Source: Fulvimarina endophytica | Lineage (GTDB): Bacteria > Pseudomonadota > Alphaproteobacteria > Rhizobiales > Rhizobiaceae | Length of the DNA: 64,000 bases | Reading direction: 5' to 3' | NCBI RefSeq assembly: GCF_003403015.1 | Contig: NZ_QURL01000002.1 | Coordinates: 372,001-436,000, forward strand | Part shown: one piece after another, positions 40,845 through 49,768 of the stretch | Layout: every line of letters starts with the position of its first letter | Position numbering within the stretch: position 1 is the stretch's first letter | The notes under the pieces: model-generated | Told to the model about the DNA's origin: nothing | Database searches by the model: none | Seen by the model: only the letters and a program-made list of their open reading frames with translations | Program-made: the position numbers and the translations under genes

Positions 40845-41085
40845 ATCTCCCCGATATAGCAAACGTTTTAGGCACGGTTGGCCATAGGCTGGCCATTGCG
40901 AGAGCGCGTCCGATCGCCGGGGCGGGCTATCCCGTTCGCTGTCAGGCGTGTGAGCCGGCGAGGCCGCGAAGCTCGGACATCCAAGACTCCACGACGATCG
41001 ATCTCTGACGCGGGCGATGCGTCCTGGCGCAGGGGGAAGCCCAAGGCTCCGCCTGCGCCGGATTGGCCGCATGAGACGCGGCTTG
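40845..41085. other. intergenic stretch after tRNA-Glu
   Basis: No gene is seen. TGGCCA is repeated twice 11 bases apart near 40880-40900. No integrase or phage gene adjoins the tRNA. It leads into copy 2 of the composite repeat. Confidence 0.5.
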
Positions 41086-41182
41086 ATAGCATCGGACCCA
41101 AACCTGGACCCGGTTTTCGGACCATCCGATGCCTCAGGCAGAAACCGGAGCCTCGGGCCCGATTCTCTCATCGGGCCCGAGG
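41086..41182 (-). repeat. composite palindromic repeat, copy 2
   Basis: Inverted relative to copy 1 (7933-8030) and of the same architecture: a perfect 13-bp hairpin cctcgggcccgat/atcgggcccgagg with a 6-nt loop (41151-41182), an 18-nt linker and the palindrome with arms agcatcgga and tccgatgcc (about 41088-41134). Arms differ from copy 1 in places, including a G-C to A-T exchange that keeps pairing. The hairpin also lies 8 bp beyond the PCuAC stop codon and could act as its terminator. Confidence 0.8.
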
Positions 41183-41190
41183 CTTTGGGT

Positions 41191-41745
41191 TTACTGGGCC
41201 GACTTTTCGGCCATTCCCTCATGTCCCGGCATGTCGGTATCCCCGTGCGCCGCGCCATGATGCATCTCGTGGCTTTCGCCCTGCGGAGCCTTCGCCCCCA
41301 TGGCCTCGACCGCGAGTTCCACCTCGACATCGCCGGCCTTCTCGAAACGAAGGGTCAGCGGCACGCGGGCGCCCTCCTTGAGCGGCTCGGACAGGTCCAT
41401 CAGCATCAGATGATAGCCGCCGGGCGAAAGCTCGACCGCTTCACCGGCGGGCACCGCCAGCCCATCCGTGATCTGGCGCATCTTCATGACGCCGTCGTCC
41501 ATGGACATCTCGTGGATCTGGACGTCGCTCGCGACCGGCGAGGAACCACCGAGAAGGCGATCCTCGGACGAGCCGCGATTGTCGAGGGTCAGATAGCCGC
41601 CGGCGACGGGCGCGTTGGGCGGCGTCGCGCGCGTCCAGGGATGGTCGATCACGATCTCGCCCGCCTTGTAGTCGTGGGCGAAGGCGGGTGCGGACAAAGC
41701 GAGGGTGAGGGCCGCGCTCGCGGCCAGAAGCATGCGGGAAATCAT
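41191..41745 (-). CDS. PCuAC-family periplasmic copper chaperone
   Basis: 184 residues. A signal peptide (MISRMLLAASAALTLALSAPAFAHD) precedes a cupredoxin-like domain with the PCuAC copper ligands: His and Met in VQIHEMSMDDGVMKM and the His-x-Met in GYHLMLMDL. The last 30 residues form a His/Met-rich tail (HEMHHGAAHGDTDMPGHEGM) that probably adds a second copper site. In the family it delivers Cu(I) to the CuA site of cytochrome oxidase, matching the SCO1 gene 1.2 kb away. The start at 41745 gives the clean signal peptide. Confidence 0.92.
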   Translation of the reverse strand: MISRMLLAASAALTLALSAPAFAHDYKAGEIVIDHPWTRATPPNAPVAGGYLTLDNRGSSEDRLLGGSSPVASDVQIHEMSMDDGVMKMRQITDGLAVPAGEAVELSPGGYHLMLMDLSEPLKEGARVPLTLRFEKAGDVEVELAVEAMGAKAPQGESHEMHHGAAHGDTDMPGHEGMAEKSAQ

Positions 41746-41803
41746 CGTATGTCTCCGAATGAAAGGAAAAGATCGCCGGACATGAAGTCCGGGCATTTCG
41801 AGA

Positions 41804-42217
41804 TCAGGCGGAGGAAGGGGGAGGGCCGCGCGTGAGCGCAAGGCCCGGGGGCGGGGCGCGCGGCCCCTGCGCGTCCACGGGCAGCGGCCAGGTGAGGGCC
41901 GTCTCGTTCGCCGCGAAGACGAATTTGCCGCCACCCACGGTCTTCGACGCGAGGTGGTGCGCGGCCGAGTGGCCGCAGGCGATGGCGCAGGAGCCGTCGA
42001 GACAGCAGTCGTGCGGGTTCGGTGCATCGCTCGCCGGGCCGGCCTGGGAGGGCGCGCCGTCGTGGCAGATGACGGACACGGGTCCGGCGAGAGCTGCATC
42101 CATGCGGGCGCCGGCATAGGCCCCCGACAGAGCCTGGAGCACGATGAGGTGAGCGATGACGAGTGTCGCCGCCAGAGCGCTCGATCGATCCGAGAGAAGG
42201 TGCCGAAACTGCCTCAT
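41804..42217 (-). CDS. DUF2946-like Cys/His-rich exported protein
   Basis: 137 residues: an N-terminal hydrophobic segment (about 15-35, ALAATLVIAHLIVLQALSGA) acting as signal or anchor, and a Cys-rich centre, HDCCLDGSCAIACGHSAAHH, followed by a Pro-rich end (PRAPPPGLALTRGPPP). The pattern resembles the DUF2946 proteins found beside copper genes. Metal binding is likely, function unknown. Lies between PCuAC and the Cox11-like gene in the same direction, with gaps of 58 and 154 bp. Confidence 0.6.
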   Translation of the reverse strand: MRQFRHLLSDRSSALAATLVIAHLIVLQALSGAYAGARMDAALAGPVSVICHDGAPSQAGPASDAPNPHDCCLDGSCAIACGHSAAHHLASKTVGGGKFVFAANETALTWPLPVDAQGPRAPPPGLALTRGPPPSSA

Positions 42218-42371
42218 GGATCAGCGGTTACCACAGGGGGAACGAGGGCGATAGGCGGCACCGGCCAGCCGGTATGACGAGGCTCCATGGCCGGAACGGG
42301 ACGGCTTGTCGCGCGGCCGTGCCCGGCGGTCGCATCCGGACAGGATGTGAATTGCGACCGGGTCATCCCGT

Positions 42372-42947
42372 CTATCGCAACTGGGGAAAGTCCTCGGCGG
42401 GCTTCAGCGTGTAGTGGACGGTCAGCACCTTCTCCTCGCCGGGCTCGGCATCGTCGAGGATCGCCGGATCGATCAGGACCGAATCGTAGACGAAGGTCGT
42501 CTCCCAGGGGCCGAGCGTCTGGCCGGTCGTGCAGACCCCCTGCAGCTGGTTGTAGAAGACGGAATCGGCGTCCGGCTCCACCCTGTAGTTCAGTCGAAGC
42601 TGGACCGTGCGGTTCGAGCGGTTGCTCATGAAGAAGTAGATCCGCGTGACCTTGCCGGGCTCGACGCGCGTCACCGGTTCCCTCGGAGCAAAGGTCGCCT
42701 CGACGCCGTCGAGGTTCCGGCTTTCGAAGCGAAGCCGAACGAGGCCGCTCGTGGCGGTCTCGTTCGCCGCCCCAGAGCCATCATCGGAGCCCTCCGCGTT
42801 CGGCGGGGTCGCCTCCGGCGCGCGCGTCTCGGCCTTGGCCCCATGAACACCTGATCCGAAGACTCCCGCCCCGAAGAGGAACAGCCCGAGGACGAGCGGC
42901 AGGGCGCCGATACGTGCCGGCGGCGCGTGAGACGCGAGCGGCCTCAC
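42372..42947 (-). CDS. Cox11/CtaG-like protein lacking the first CxC cysteine
   Basis: 191 residues: an N-terminal hydrophobic segment (about 15-38), a linker, and a Cox11-like beta-sandwich from about residue 68. The pattern of family Cox11 is recognisable in VTRVEPGKVTRIYFFMSNRS, NYRVEPDADSVFYNQLQ, GQTLGPWETTFVYDSVLIDP and KVLTVHYTLKP. Where canonical Cox11 has CFCF, this protein has GVCTT: one of the two copper-ligand Cys is Gly. It overlaps the SCO1 gene by 4 bp. I infer an altered copper-handling role, possibly one-cysteine transfer with SCO1; homology is judged by eye. Confidence 0.7.
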   Translation of the reverse strand: MRPLASHAPPARIGALPLVLGLFLFGAGVFGSGVHGAKAETRAPEATPPNAEGSDDGSGAANETATSGLVRLRFESRNLDGVEATFAPREPVTRVEPGKVTRIYFFMSNRSNRTVQLRLNYRVEPDADSVFYNQLQGVCTTGQTLGPWETTFVYDSVLIDPAILDDAEPGEEKVLTVHYTLKPAEDFPQLR

Positions 42948-43531
42948 GACTGGTCCACCAGACGCAGCAGCTTGCGCGCGGCCATGCCGATGTCCTCGCC
43001 ATAGCCGATGGTTCCGGTGAACTCACCGGCTCGGTTGATCAGGAAGACCGTGGAGGTGTGATCCATCGTGTAATTGCCGTCCTCCAACGGCACCTTCTCG
43101 TAGAATACGCCCCAATCGCGCGCCATCGCGCCGAGCTGATCCTGAGATCCGGTCAGGGCGACGATCCGCTCGTCGAAGGCGCCGACATAGTCCGCAAGCA
43201 CGCTCGGCGTGTCGCGCTCGGGGTCGACGGTGACGAAGACGACGTTCAGTTCGTCGGCCTTCTCGCCGAGATTGCGAGCCGCGACCGTCAACTCGCTGAG
43301 GGTCGTCGGGCAGACCTCCGGGCAGTGGGTGAAGCCGAAGAAGAGGGCGGTCGGCTTGCCCTTGAAGATCTCGCGCGTGACCGGGTTTCCGTGCTGATCG
43401 GTCATGGCAAGCGCCGTATCGGACGGCCGTGCCCGGTCCCCATCCTCGATGAAGGCCAGGCTGAAGCCGGCTGCGACGAGGAAGGAGAGGGCAAGGACCG
43501 TGGCCAGACCGATATGCGTCCGCTTGATCAT
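42944..43531 (-). CDS. SCO1/SenC family copper chaperone / thiol protein
   Basis: 195 residues: a membrane anchor (about 5-25) and thioredoxin-like fold. The copper/redox motif is FTHCPEVCPTTLSEL (CxxxC) and the distal ligand His is in YTMDHTSTVFLINRAG. In the family it metallates or reduces CuA of COX2. The start MIKRTHIGLATV follows GAGGAA at 5-nt spacing; an upstream in-frame ATG at 43552 is less well placed. First gene of the oxidase-assembly cluster running leftward. Confidence 0.93.
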   Translation of the reverse strand: MIKRTHIGLATVLALSFLVAAGFSLAFIEDGDRARPSDTALAMTDQHGNPVTREIFKGKPTALFFGFTHCPEVCPTTLSELTVAARNLGEKADELNVVFVTVDPERDTPSVLADYVGAFDERIVALTGSQDQLGAMARDWGVFYEKVPLEDGNYTMDHTSTVFLINRAGEFTGTIGYGEDIGMAARKLLRLVDQS

Positions 43532-43965
43532 GGCGCGTTCCTCGTCATGCAATGTCCTTCAGAGAAATTCGGTATCGATCCTGAAGATCGGACCCGAACC
43601 CGTCCGAAAGATGACGTCCGGCACGGGCCGTGACCGAATGGCGCGGGCTTTTCAAGCTCTGAAGTCCTTTCGTGAAGGAGGAACGGCCTGCACGGCGCCG
43701 TCGGCCCTGCTTCATGCAGATCGGCTGCCGCGTCCGACATCGAAACCCGAGAGAACGCCGATCTTAGCCCGGGGCGATTCGGCCGGTGGCGGCTGCCCAA
43801 GCCCCGGTCATGCCCGTCGCGCATTCCAAGGCGGAGGCGCTTTTTGGAATGGGGTCCTTTTCTCGAACCGGAGCGGAGATCGCTGTTTTTTCGTGGCGCG
43901 AGAGGGGATTGCAAGCACGGCGGGACCGCGTATGTGCCGGGTCGACCGATAGTTCAGGAGATACC
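43532..43965. other. intergenic region between SCO1 and sbp
   Basis: 434 bp between divergent genes. It contains the inverted repeat CATTCCAA-N14-TTGGAATG (43822-43851), about 115 bp before the sbp start, and a T6 tract at about 43885. No gene is seen. Confidence 0.5.
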
Positions 43966-44955
43966 ATGCTTCGTCAGTTCGCGACTGCCATCACGATCGT
44001 CGGCGGCACTTTCGCCGCTCCCGCCCACGCCCAGAACACCGAAATCCTGAACGTCTCCTACGACATCGCACGCGAACTCTATGCGGCGATCAATCCCGCT
44101 TATATCGAGCAGCGCGGGGAGGGCGAAGGCGAACTGACCATCAATCAGAGCCATGCCGGCTCCTCCAAGCAGGCGCGTGCGATCCTTCAGGGGCTCCAAG
44201 CCGATCTCGTCACCTTCAACCAGGTTCTCGACGTGCAGGTTCTCGCCGATAACGGTTTCGTGGCCGAGAACTGGCAGGAGCAGTTCCCGAACAACGCCTC
44301 GCCCTATTATTCTCTGCCTGCCTTCATGGTGCGCGAAGGCAATCCGAAGGAGATCGACGGCTGGGACGATCTCGCCCGCGACGGCGTCTCGGTGATCTTC
44401 CCGAACCCCAAGACTTCCGGAAACGGCCGCTACACCTATCTCGCCGCCTGGGCCTGGGCGATGAACGAGTTCGGCGGGGACGAGACCAAGGTCCGCGACT
44501 ACATGACGAAGGTCCTGAACAATGTCGAAGTGTTCGATACCGGCGGGCGCGGCGCGACGACGACCTTCACCGAGCGCGGCATCGGTGATGTGCTCGTCAC
44601 CTTCGAGGCCGAGGCGCTGAACATCGCCGGTGAGAACGACGACTACGCGACCGTGGTGCCGCCCCAGTCGCTGCTCGCCGAATTCCCGGTCGCCGTCGTC
44701 GAGAAGGTCGCGAGCCAGCGCGGCACCGAAGAGATCGCCCGCGACTATCTCGACTTCCTCTATACCCCGAAGGGCCAGGAGATCCTCGCCTCCTTCAACA
44801 ACCGCGTCCACGACGAGGCTGTGGTGAAGGCGAATGCGGATCGCTTCCCCGAAGTCGAGCTCTATAAAGTCGAGGACGTCTTCGGTTCCTGGGAGGATGC
44901 CCAGGAGACCCATTTCGCCTCGGGCGGCGTTCTCGACGAATTGCAGCGTCAGTAA
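43966..44955 (+). CDS. sbp: sulfate ABC transporter substrate-binding protein
   Basis: 329 residues: signal peptide (cleavage likely after APAHA, about residue 22) and a type II binding fold. Family motifs are ILNVSYDIARELYAAINPAY near the mature N-terminus, INQSHAGSSKQARAI and FPNPKTSGNGRYTYLAAWAW, residues that hold the sulfate dianion by hydrogen bonds. AGGAG sits 5 nt before the ATG. It heads a sbp-cysT-cysW-cysA unit. Confidence 0.93.
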   Translation: MLRQFATAITIVGGTFAAPAHAQNTEILNVSYDIARELYAAINPAYIEQRGEGEGELTINQSHAGSSKQARAILQGLQADLVTFNQVLDVQVLADNGFVAENWQEQFPNNASPYYSLPAFMVREGNPKEIDGWDDLARDGVSVIFPNPKTSGNGRYTYLAAWAWAMNEFGGDETKVRDYMTKVLNNVEVFDTGGRGATTTFTERGIGDVLVTFEAEALNIAGENDDYATVVPPQSLLAEFPVAVVEKVASQRGTEEIARDYLDFLYTPKGQEILASFNNRVHDEAVVKANADRFPEVELYKVEDVFGSWEDAQETHFASGGVLDELQRQ

Positions 44956-45033
44956 GACGTCCGATCCGATCAATCCGGCCGCTCGCCTCCGGTGCTTCCG
45001 GGAGCGAGCGGTCTCGTTTCGTCAGCCGGTTCC

Positions 45034-45903
45034 ATGCCCCTTCTGCAGACGCCACTCGATGCGCTCAGGCGCCGCCGTGCCAGACGCTCCCCCTTTCCGG
45101 GTCTCGGGCTGACGCTCGGCGTGTCCGTGACCTTCGTCACGCTGATCGTGCTTCTGCCGCTCGCAGGGCTCGGCTGGCAGCTCTCGCAGCTCGGCATTTC
45201 GGACTATCTCTTCGTGATGAGCGACGAGCGTACGCTCGCCGCCCTTCGCGTCACCATCGGGGCGGCAGCCCTTGCCACCGTCTTCAACGGCGTCTTTGGG
45301 CTTCTTCTCGCCTGGGTCCTCGTGCGCTACCGCTTCGTCGGCCGCTCGGCCCTCGACGCGCTCGTCGACCTGCCCTTCGCGCTGCCGACCTCGGTGGCGG
45401 GCATCGCGCTCGTCGCGCTCTATTCGAAGGATGGTTGGATCGGCAGCCTGCTCGCTCCCCTCGACATCCAGATCGCCTATAGCTGGTGGGGAATCGTTGT
45501 CGCGATGGTCTTCACCTCGGTGCCCTTCGCGGTCCGTGCGATCCAGCCGCTGATCGAGGAGCTCGATCCCTTGGAGGAAGCGGCCGCGCGCACGCTCGGA
45601 GCGTCGGACTGGCAGACCTTCCGTTCGATCGTCCTGCCGAAGCTCTCGCCCGGAATCCTCACCGGAACCGGGCTCAGCTTCGTGCGCAGCCTGGGCGAGT
45701 TCGGCGCGGTCATCTTCATCGCCGGCAACATTCCCTACGAGACCGAAATCGCCTCGCTTCTCATCATGATCCGGCTCGACGAGTTCGACTACCCCGCTGC
45801 CGCCGCGATCGCCGGCACCATGCTTGCCCTTTCGCTGGTGCTTCTCGTTCTCATCAACATCGCGCAGACGCGGCTCTATCGCCGGCTGGAGGGCGGCCAA
45901 TGA
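45034..45903 (+). CDS. cysT: sulfate ABC transporter permease CysT
   Basis: 289 residues, six transmembrane helices, with the EAA-type coupling loop EEAAARTLGASDWQTFRSIV near residue 180 and a following LPKLSPGILTGTGLSFVRSLGEFG. CysT and CysW form the membrane channel. The ATG at 45034 was preferred to the upstream GTG (44992) because it begins the conserved N-terminus. Its stop overlaps the cysW ATG. Confidence 0.93.
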   Translation: MPLLQTPLDALRRRRARRSPFPGLGLTLGVSVTFVTLIVLLPLAGLGWQLSQLGISDYLFVMSDERTLAALRVTIGAAALATVFNGVFGLLLAWVLVRYRFVGRSALDALVDLPFALPTSVAGIALVALYSKDGWIGSLLAPLDIQIAYSWWGIVVAMVFTSVPFAVRAIQPLIEELDPLEEAAARTLGASDWQTFRSIVLPKLSPGILTGTGLSFVRSLGEFGAVIFIAGNIPYETEIASLLIMIRLDEFDYPAAAAIAGTMLALSLVLLVLINIAQTRLYRRLEGGQ

Positions 45904-46706
45904 AGGCGAAACATCTCCTCATCGCGCTCGCCGTCCTCTTCGCGCTCGTCGTCATCGTCCTGCCGGTCGCCGTCATCTTCCAGCGTGCCTTCGCCGAAGG
46001 CTTCGCGGTCTGGCTTGCGGCCGTCAGCGAGCCCGAGACCCGGTCGGCGATCGTGCTCACCGTCGTCACCGCGCTGATCGTCGTCCCGGTCAACATCGTC
46101 TTCGGGCTGTGCGCGGCCTGGGCGATCGCGCGTTTCAAGTTTCCCGGCCGGCGCGCGCTCCTCGTCGTCATCGAACTGCCCTTCGCCATCTCTCCGATCG
46201 TCGCGGGCCTCTGCTTCCTCCTCGTCTACGGGGCCTACGGTCCGGTCGGCGGCGCGTTGCAGCCCTACGGCATCCAGCTGATGTTCAACCTCGCCGGCAT
46301 CGTTCTCGTCTCGCTCTTCGTGACCTGTCCCTTCGTCGTGCGCGAAGTCCTGCCGGTCCTGTCGGTCTCGGGCGAGGACGAGGAGCGGGCGGCGCTGACG
46401 CTCGGGGCGAGCGGCTGGCAGATGTTCCGTCTCGTCACCGTTCCGAACATCACCTGGGCGCTCGTCTATGGTGCGATTCTCGCAACGGCGCGGGCGATCG
46501 GCGAGTTCGGCGCGGTCAGCGTCGTTTCCGGCGCGATCAGGGGCCAGACCATGACGCTGCCGCTTCAGATCGAGCTTCTCTACAACGACTACAACACGAC
46601 CGGCGCATTCGCCGCCGCGACGGTGCTTGCGCTTCTGGCGCTCGTCACGCTCGTCCTGCGCGGCCTCATCGCGCTCACCCATCCCGTTCGCGGAGCTGCC
46701 CAATGA
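45900..46706 (+). CDS. cysW: sulfate ABC transporter permease CysW
   Basis: 268 residues, six helices. The coupling loop DEERAALTLGASGWQMFRLV and the following ARAIGEFGAVSVVSGAIRG mark it as CysW. Overlaps cysT (ATGA) and cysA (ATGA), so the three are translated together. Confidence 0.93.
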   Translation: MKAKHLLIALAVLFALVVIVLPVAVIFQRAFAEGFAVWLAAVSEPETRSAIVLTVVTALIVVPVNIVFGLCAAWAIARFKFPGRRALLVVIELPFAISPIVAGLCFLLVYGAYGPVGGALQPYGIQLMFNLAGIVLVSLFVTCPFVVREVLPVLSVSGEDEERAALTLGASGWQMFRLVTVPNITWALVYGAILATARAIGEFGAVSVVSGAIRGQTMTLPLQIELLYNDYNTTGAFAAATVLALLALVTLVLRGLIALTHPVRGAAQ

Positions 46707-47428
46707 CCCTGCAGATCGAACGCGTCTCCAAATCCTTCGACGGCACCTCCGCCGTCCTGGAAGACACCTCGCTCACCGTCAGGGACGGCGAGTTCCTCGC
46801 GCTGCTGGGGCCATCGGGCTCCGGCAAGACGACGCTTCTCAACGTCGTCTCCGGGCTGACCCGGCCCGAGAGCGGGCGTCTCGTTCTCGACGGGGAGGAC
46901 ATCACGGACCTTTCGGCGGGCCGCCGCCGGTTCGGCATGGTGTTCCAGAGCTACGCCCTGTTCCGCCACATGAACGTCGCCGACAACATCGCCTTCGGTC
47001 TGCGGGTGATGGACCGTTCGGAGCGACCCTCCAAGGCGGAGCGCCGCGAGCGCGTCGAGGAACTGCTCGCCATGATCGACATGGTGGGGTTTGGCGAGCG
47101 CTATCCGGCCCAGCTTTCGGGCGGGCAGCGCCAGCGCGTGGCCATGGCCCGGGCGCTCGCGATCCGTCCGCGCCTGCTTCTTCTCGACGAGCCGTTCTCC
47201 GCGCTCGATGCCAAGGTGCGCCGCGAGTTGCGCGATTCGGTTCGCGACCTTCAGCAGCGGGTCGGCGTCACCACCATTCTCGTCACCCACGATCAGGCCG
47301 AGGCCTTCGGGATCGCCGACCGGGTGGCGATCATGCGCGAGGGATCGATCGAACAGATCGGGACGCCGGACGAGCTTCGCGCACATCCCGCATCGCCCTT
47401 CGTGGAGAGTTTTCTCAACGCCGCCTGA
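46703..47428 (+). CDS. cysA: sulfate ABC transporter ATPase, short form
   Basis: 241 residues with Walker A (GPSGSGKTTLLN), signature (LSGGQRQRVAMARAL), Walker B (LLLLDEPFSALD) and switch His (LVTHDQAEAFG). Typical CysA proteins are about 340-360 residues, with a C-terminal regulatory TOBE-type domain; this one stops shortly after the NBD (VESFLNAA). Either the domain has been lost or this is a short subtype; no frameshift is visible because the frame ends cleanly and the next gene is convergent. Confidence 0.9.
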   Translation: MTLQIERVSKSFDGTSAVLEDTSLTVRDGEFLALLGPSGSGKTTLLNVVSGLTRPESGRLVLDGEDITDLSAGRRRFGMVFQSYALFRHMNVADNIAFGLRVMDRSERPSKAERRERVEELLAMIDMVGFGERYPAQLSGGQRQRVAMARALAIRPRLLLLDEPFSALDAKVRRELRDSVRDLQQRVGVTTILVTHDQAEAFGIADRVAIMREGSIEQIGTPDELRAHPASPFVESFLNAA

Positions 47429-47480
47429 TCGGGCAGGTCCTGGTGGCGAGGCTGTGGGAGTTCGGGCCGGGCCGGTGGGT

Positions 47481-49757
47481 TCAGGGAAGGAGGTCGATCC
47501 GCTGCGTCGGGGGATCGGCTTTCGGGCGCCCGAGGAGGAAGCCCTGGCCGAAATGGATGCCGTTGCTCCGCAGCCAATCCAGCTGCATCGTGTTCTCGAT
47601 GCCCTCGGCGACGAGGTGGATGTTGAGATCTGCGGTCAGCTGGGTGATCGTGCGGATGATCGCCTCTACCTTGCGATCGGGGATCTGGCGCAGGAAGCTC
47701 GCATCGATCTTCAGCCCGTCCACATTGATCTTCTGGAGATAGCCGAGCGAAGAATAGCCGGTTCCGAAGTCGTCGAGCACGAGCCGGACGCCCTGCTCGC
47801 GGATTGCGGTGAGCTGGTCGAGGACCGACTGGGAGAAGTCCACGAAGATGTTCTCGGTGATCTCGATGCCGACCCGGGAGGGGCGCAGGCCGGTCTCCGA
47901 GAGGATCCGGGCGAGGGTGGCGGGAAACCGTCCGCTGACCAGCTGCTTCGGCGACAGGTTGACGTTGACCTGAACCTCGTCGGGCCATTCGGCCGCCTGA
48001 CGCAAGCTCTCTTCGAGGATCTGTTCGCCGAGCCGGTCAATCAGGCCGCCGCGTTCGGCGACCGGGATGAACTTGGCCGGGGAGACCATTCCAAGTTCGG
48101 GATGCTGCCAGCGGGCGAGGGCCTCCAGGCACATGACCTGCCCGGTGAAGAGATCGGCGATGGGCTGGAAGACGGGCCGGATCTCTCCGTCCTCGATCGC
48201 CCGTGCCAGCTCGCTCTCTTCCACGAACCGGGCATTGTACTCGGCTTCGAATTCCGGACGGAAGCACCGGACGGCGGACTTGCCCTCGCTCTTGGCCTTG
48301 TAGAGCGCGAGATCGGCCATGAAGAACAGCCGTTTGGCATCGCTCGAGGGTCCCTCGGACGCGGCGACGCCGGCGCAGGCGCTCGACGACACGCTGTGGC
48401 CGCGAAGGACCATGCGCCGCGTGAGCCGCTCGACGAGACGGGTCGCTGCGGTGCAGGCCTCGTCGAGCGTCAAACCCGCGAAGAGAACCGCGAATTCGTC
48501 CCCGCCGAGCCTGCCGCAGACGTCCTTGGGGCCGAGCGCGGCGGTCACTTCGTTCGCGATCGCGATGAGGAGCTCGTCTCCGAGCTGGTGCCCGAACGTG
48601 TCGTTGATCGTCTTGAAGTCGTCGAGATCGATGCTGGCGAGGGCGAAATCCCCGCCTTTGGCGCAGGCCGCTTCGATCTGCGTCAGGATCTCCTGCCGAT
48701 TGAGCAGTCCGGTGAGGCCGTCATGGCGCGCGAGATAGGCCAGTCGGGCATCGGCCTCGTGGCGCGCGGTGATATCGCGCCCGATGCCGCGAAATCCGCT
48801 CATCCGGCCGTCCTTGTCGTGAAGCGGATGTCCGGTCAGGGTGAACCAGCGCCGCCTGGCGCCGTCGAGGGCCGTAGCCTTCAGATCGCGGAACGCGATC
48901 CCCTTCTGAAGACTGCCGGCGAGCTCGCGATGCATGGCTCCGTCTTCGCTGTCCTGAAGAAGGAAGGACAGACGGGGTCTGGCAGACGAGGTGATGCTCG
49001 TTTCCATGATCGGCGCGAGAGCCGGCGGCATCTGGACGAGGCATCCGTCCGCATCGGTTTCCCACAGCCAGTCGGACGAGCCTTCCTGATATTCGCGCAG
49101 GAAGATGCTGACGGTCGCGACCTCGCGCCTCAGCGCCGCCTGGGCCCGTGACCGGCCGTCATAGGCCAGATTGGTGCAAACGATGCCGACGATGGCATAG
49201 AGCGTGTAGCAGGTGAACGCGATCGCGGTGACCTGATCGGTGAACCCCGTCAGCGTCACGGCGACGACGGACAGGAGCGAGACGGGAACGAAGAAGCAGA
49301 AGGCGACGGTGGCCGGAATGCAAATGATCGGCGTCGACACGACGCCGAGCGCGAGGCCGACGATGAGCGCGTGCTGGTTGGCGGTGCCGTAATGGGCGAG
49401 CGCGATGATGAAAATTCCCCAGCACGTGCCGAGGGCGACGTAGAGGAGGCGGGCGCGCTCGAGGAAGACGATTGCCTTGCGGTGCCTGCGCCATGCGAAG
49501 GCGGCGGCGAGGATGAAGCCGTAGACGATGATGATCAGGACGCCGAGGACGGGCAGGAAGGGCCGGTTCATCGGCTGGAAGTTCGAGACGATGAAGACGG
49601 TGTTGCCGATGCCGGTCGCCGCGAAGAGAAGGCTCAGATAGAAGAGGAGATTGGCCTGGTCCGCGAGCGTCTCTTCGTCCTGACGCGAGATCGGCGATTT
49701 CAGCCGGAAGAGACGGCGCAGGGACTCCATTCCCGCCGTCACGCGTTCGTCGGCCAC
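47481..49757 (-). CDS. membrane PAS-GGDEF-EAL protein, c-di-GMP turnover
   Basis: 758 residues: five or six transmembrane helices (about 35-200), a PAS-like sensor (about 220-330, GSSDWLWETDADGCLVQMPP), GGDEF (about 345-500, active site GRLGGDEF intact) and EAL (about 510-755). EAL residues look complete: LEALARWQHPE, NVNLSPKQL, ITENIFVDFS, VLDDFGTGYSSLGYL, AEGIEN. The inhibitory I-site is absent (GPKD instead of RxxD). It may do both synthesis and hydrolysis. The GTG at 49757, preceded by AAGGA, is favoured over the TTG at 49775. It is 11 bp downstream of the methyltransferase gene, the third gene of the FeeM operon. Confidence 0.9.
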   Translation of the reverse strand: MADERVTAGMESLRRLFRLKSPISRQDEETLADQANLLFYLSLLFAATGIGNTVFIVSNFQPMNRPFLPVLGVLIIIVYGFILAAAFAWRRHRKAIVFLERARLLYVALGTCWGIFIIALAHYGTANQHALIVGLALGVVSTPIICIPATVAFCFFVPVSLLSVVAVTLTGFTDQVTAIAFTCYTLYAIVGIVCTNLAYDGRSRAQAALRREVATVSIFLREYQEGSSDWLWETDADGCLVQMPPALAPIMETSITSSARPRLSFLLQDSEDGAMHRELAGSLQKGIAFRDLKATALDGARRRWFTLTGHPLHDKDGRMSGFRGIGRDITARHEADARLAYLARHDGLTGLLNRQEILTQIEAACAKGGDFALASIDLDDFKTINDTFGHQLGDELLIAIANEVTAALGPKDVCGRLGGDEFAVLFAGLTLDEACTAATRLVERLTRRMVLRGHSVSSSACAGVAASEGPSSDAKRLFFMADLALYKAKSEGKSAVRCFRPEFEAEYNARFVEESELARAIEDGEIRPVFQPIADLFTGQVMCLEALARWQHPELGMVSPAKFIPVAERGGLIDRLGEQILEESLRQAAEWPDEVQVNVNLSPKQLVSGRFPATLARILSETGLRPSRVGIEITENIFVDFSQSVLDQLTAIREQGVRLVLDDFGTGYSSLGYLQKINVDGLKIDASFLRQIPDRKVEAIIRTITQLTADLNIHLVAEGIENTMQLDWLRSNGIHFGQGFLLGRPKADPPTQRIDLLP

Positions 49758-49768
49758 ATTTCCTTGTA

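Noticed and set aside
40845..40910. Possible attachment site 3' of tRNA-Glu
   Set aside because: No integrase, no duplicated tRNA end and no phage-like genes are nearby.
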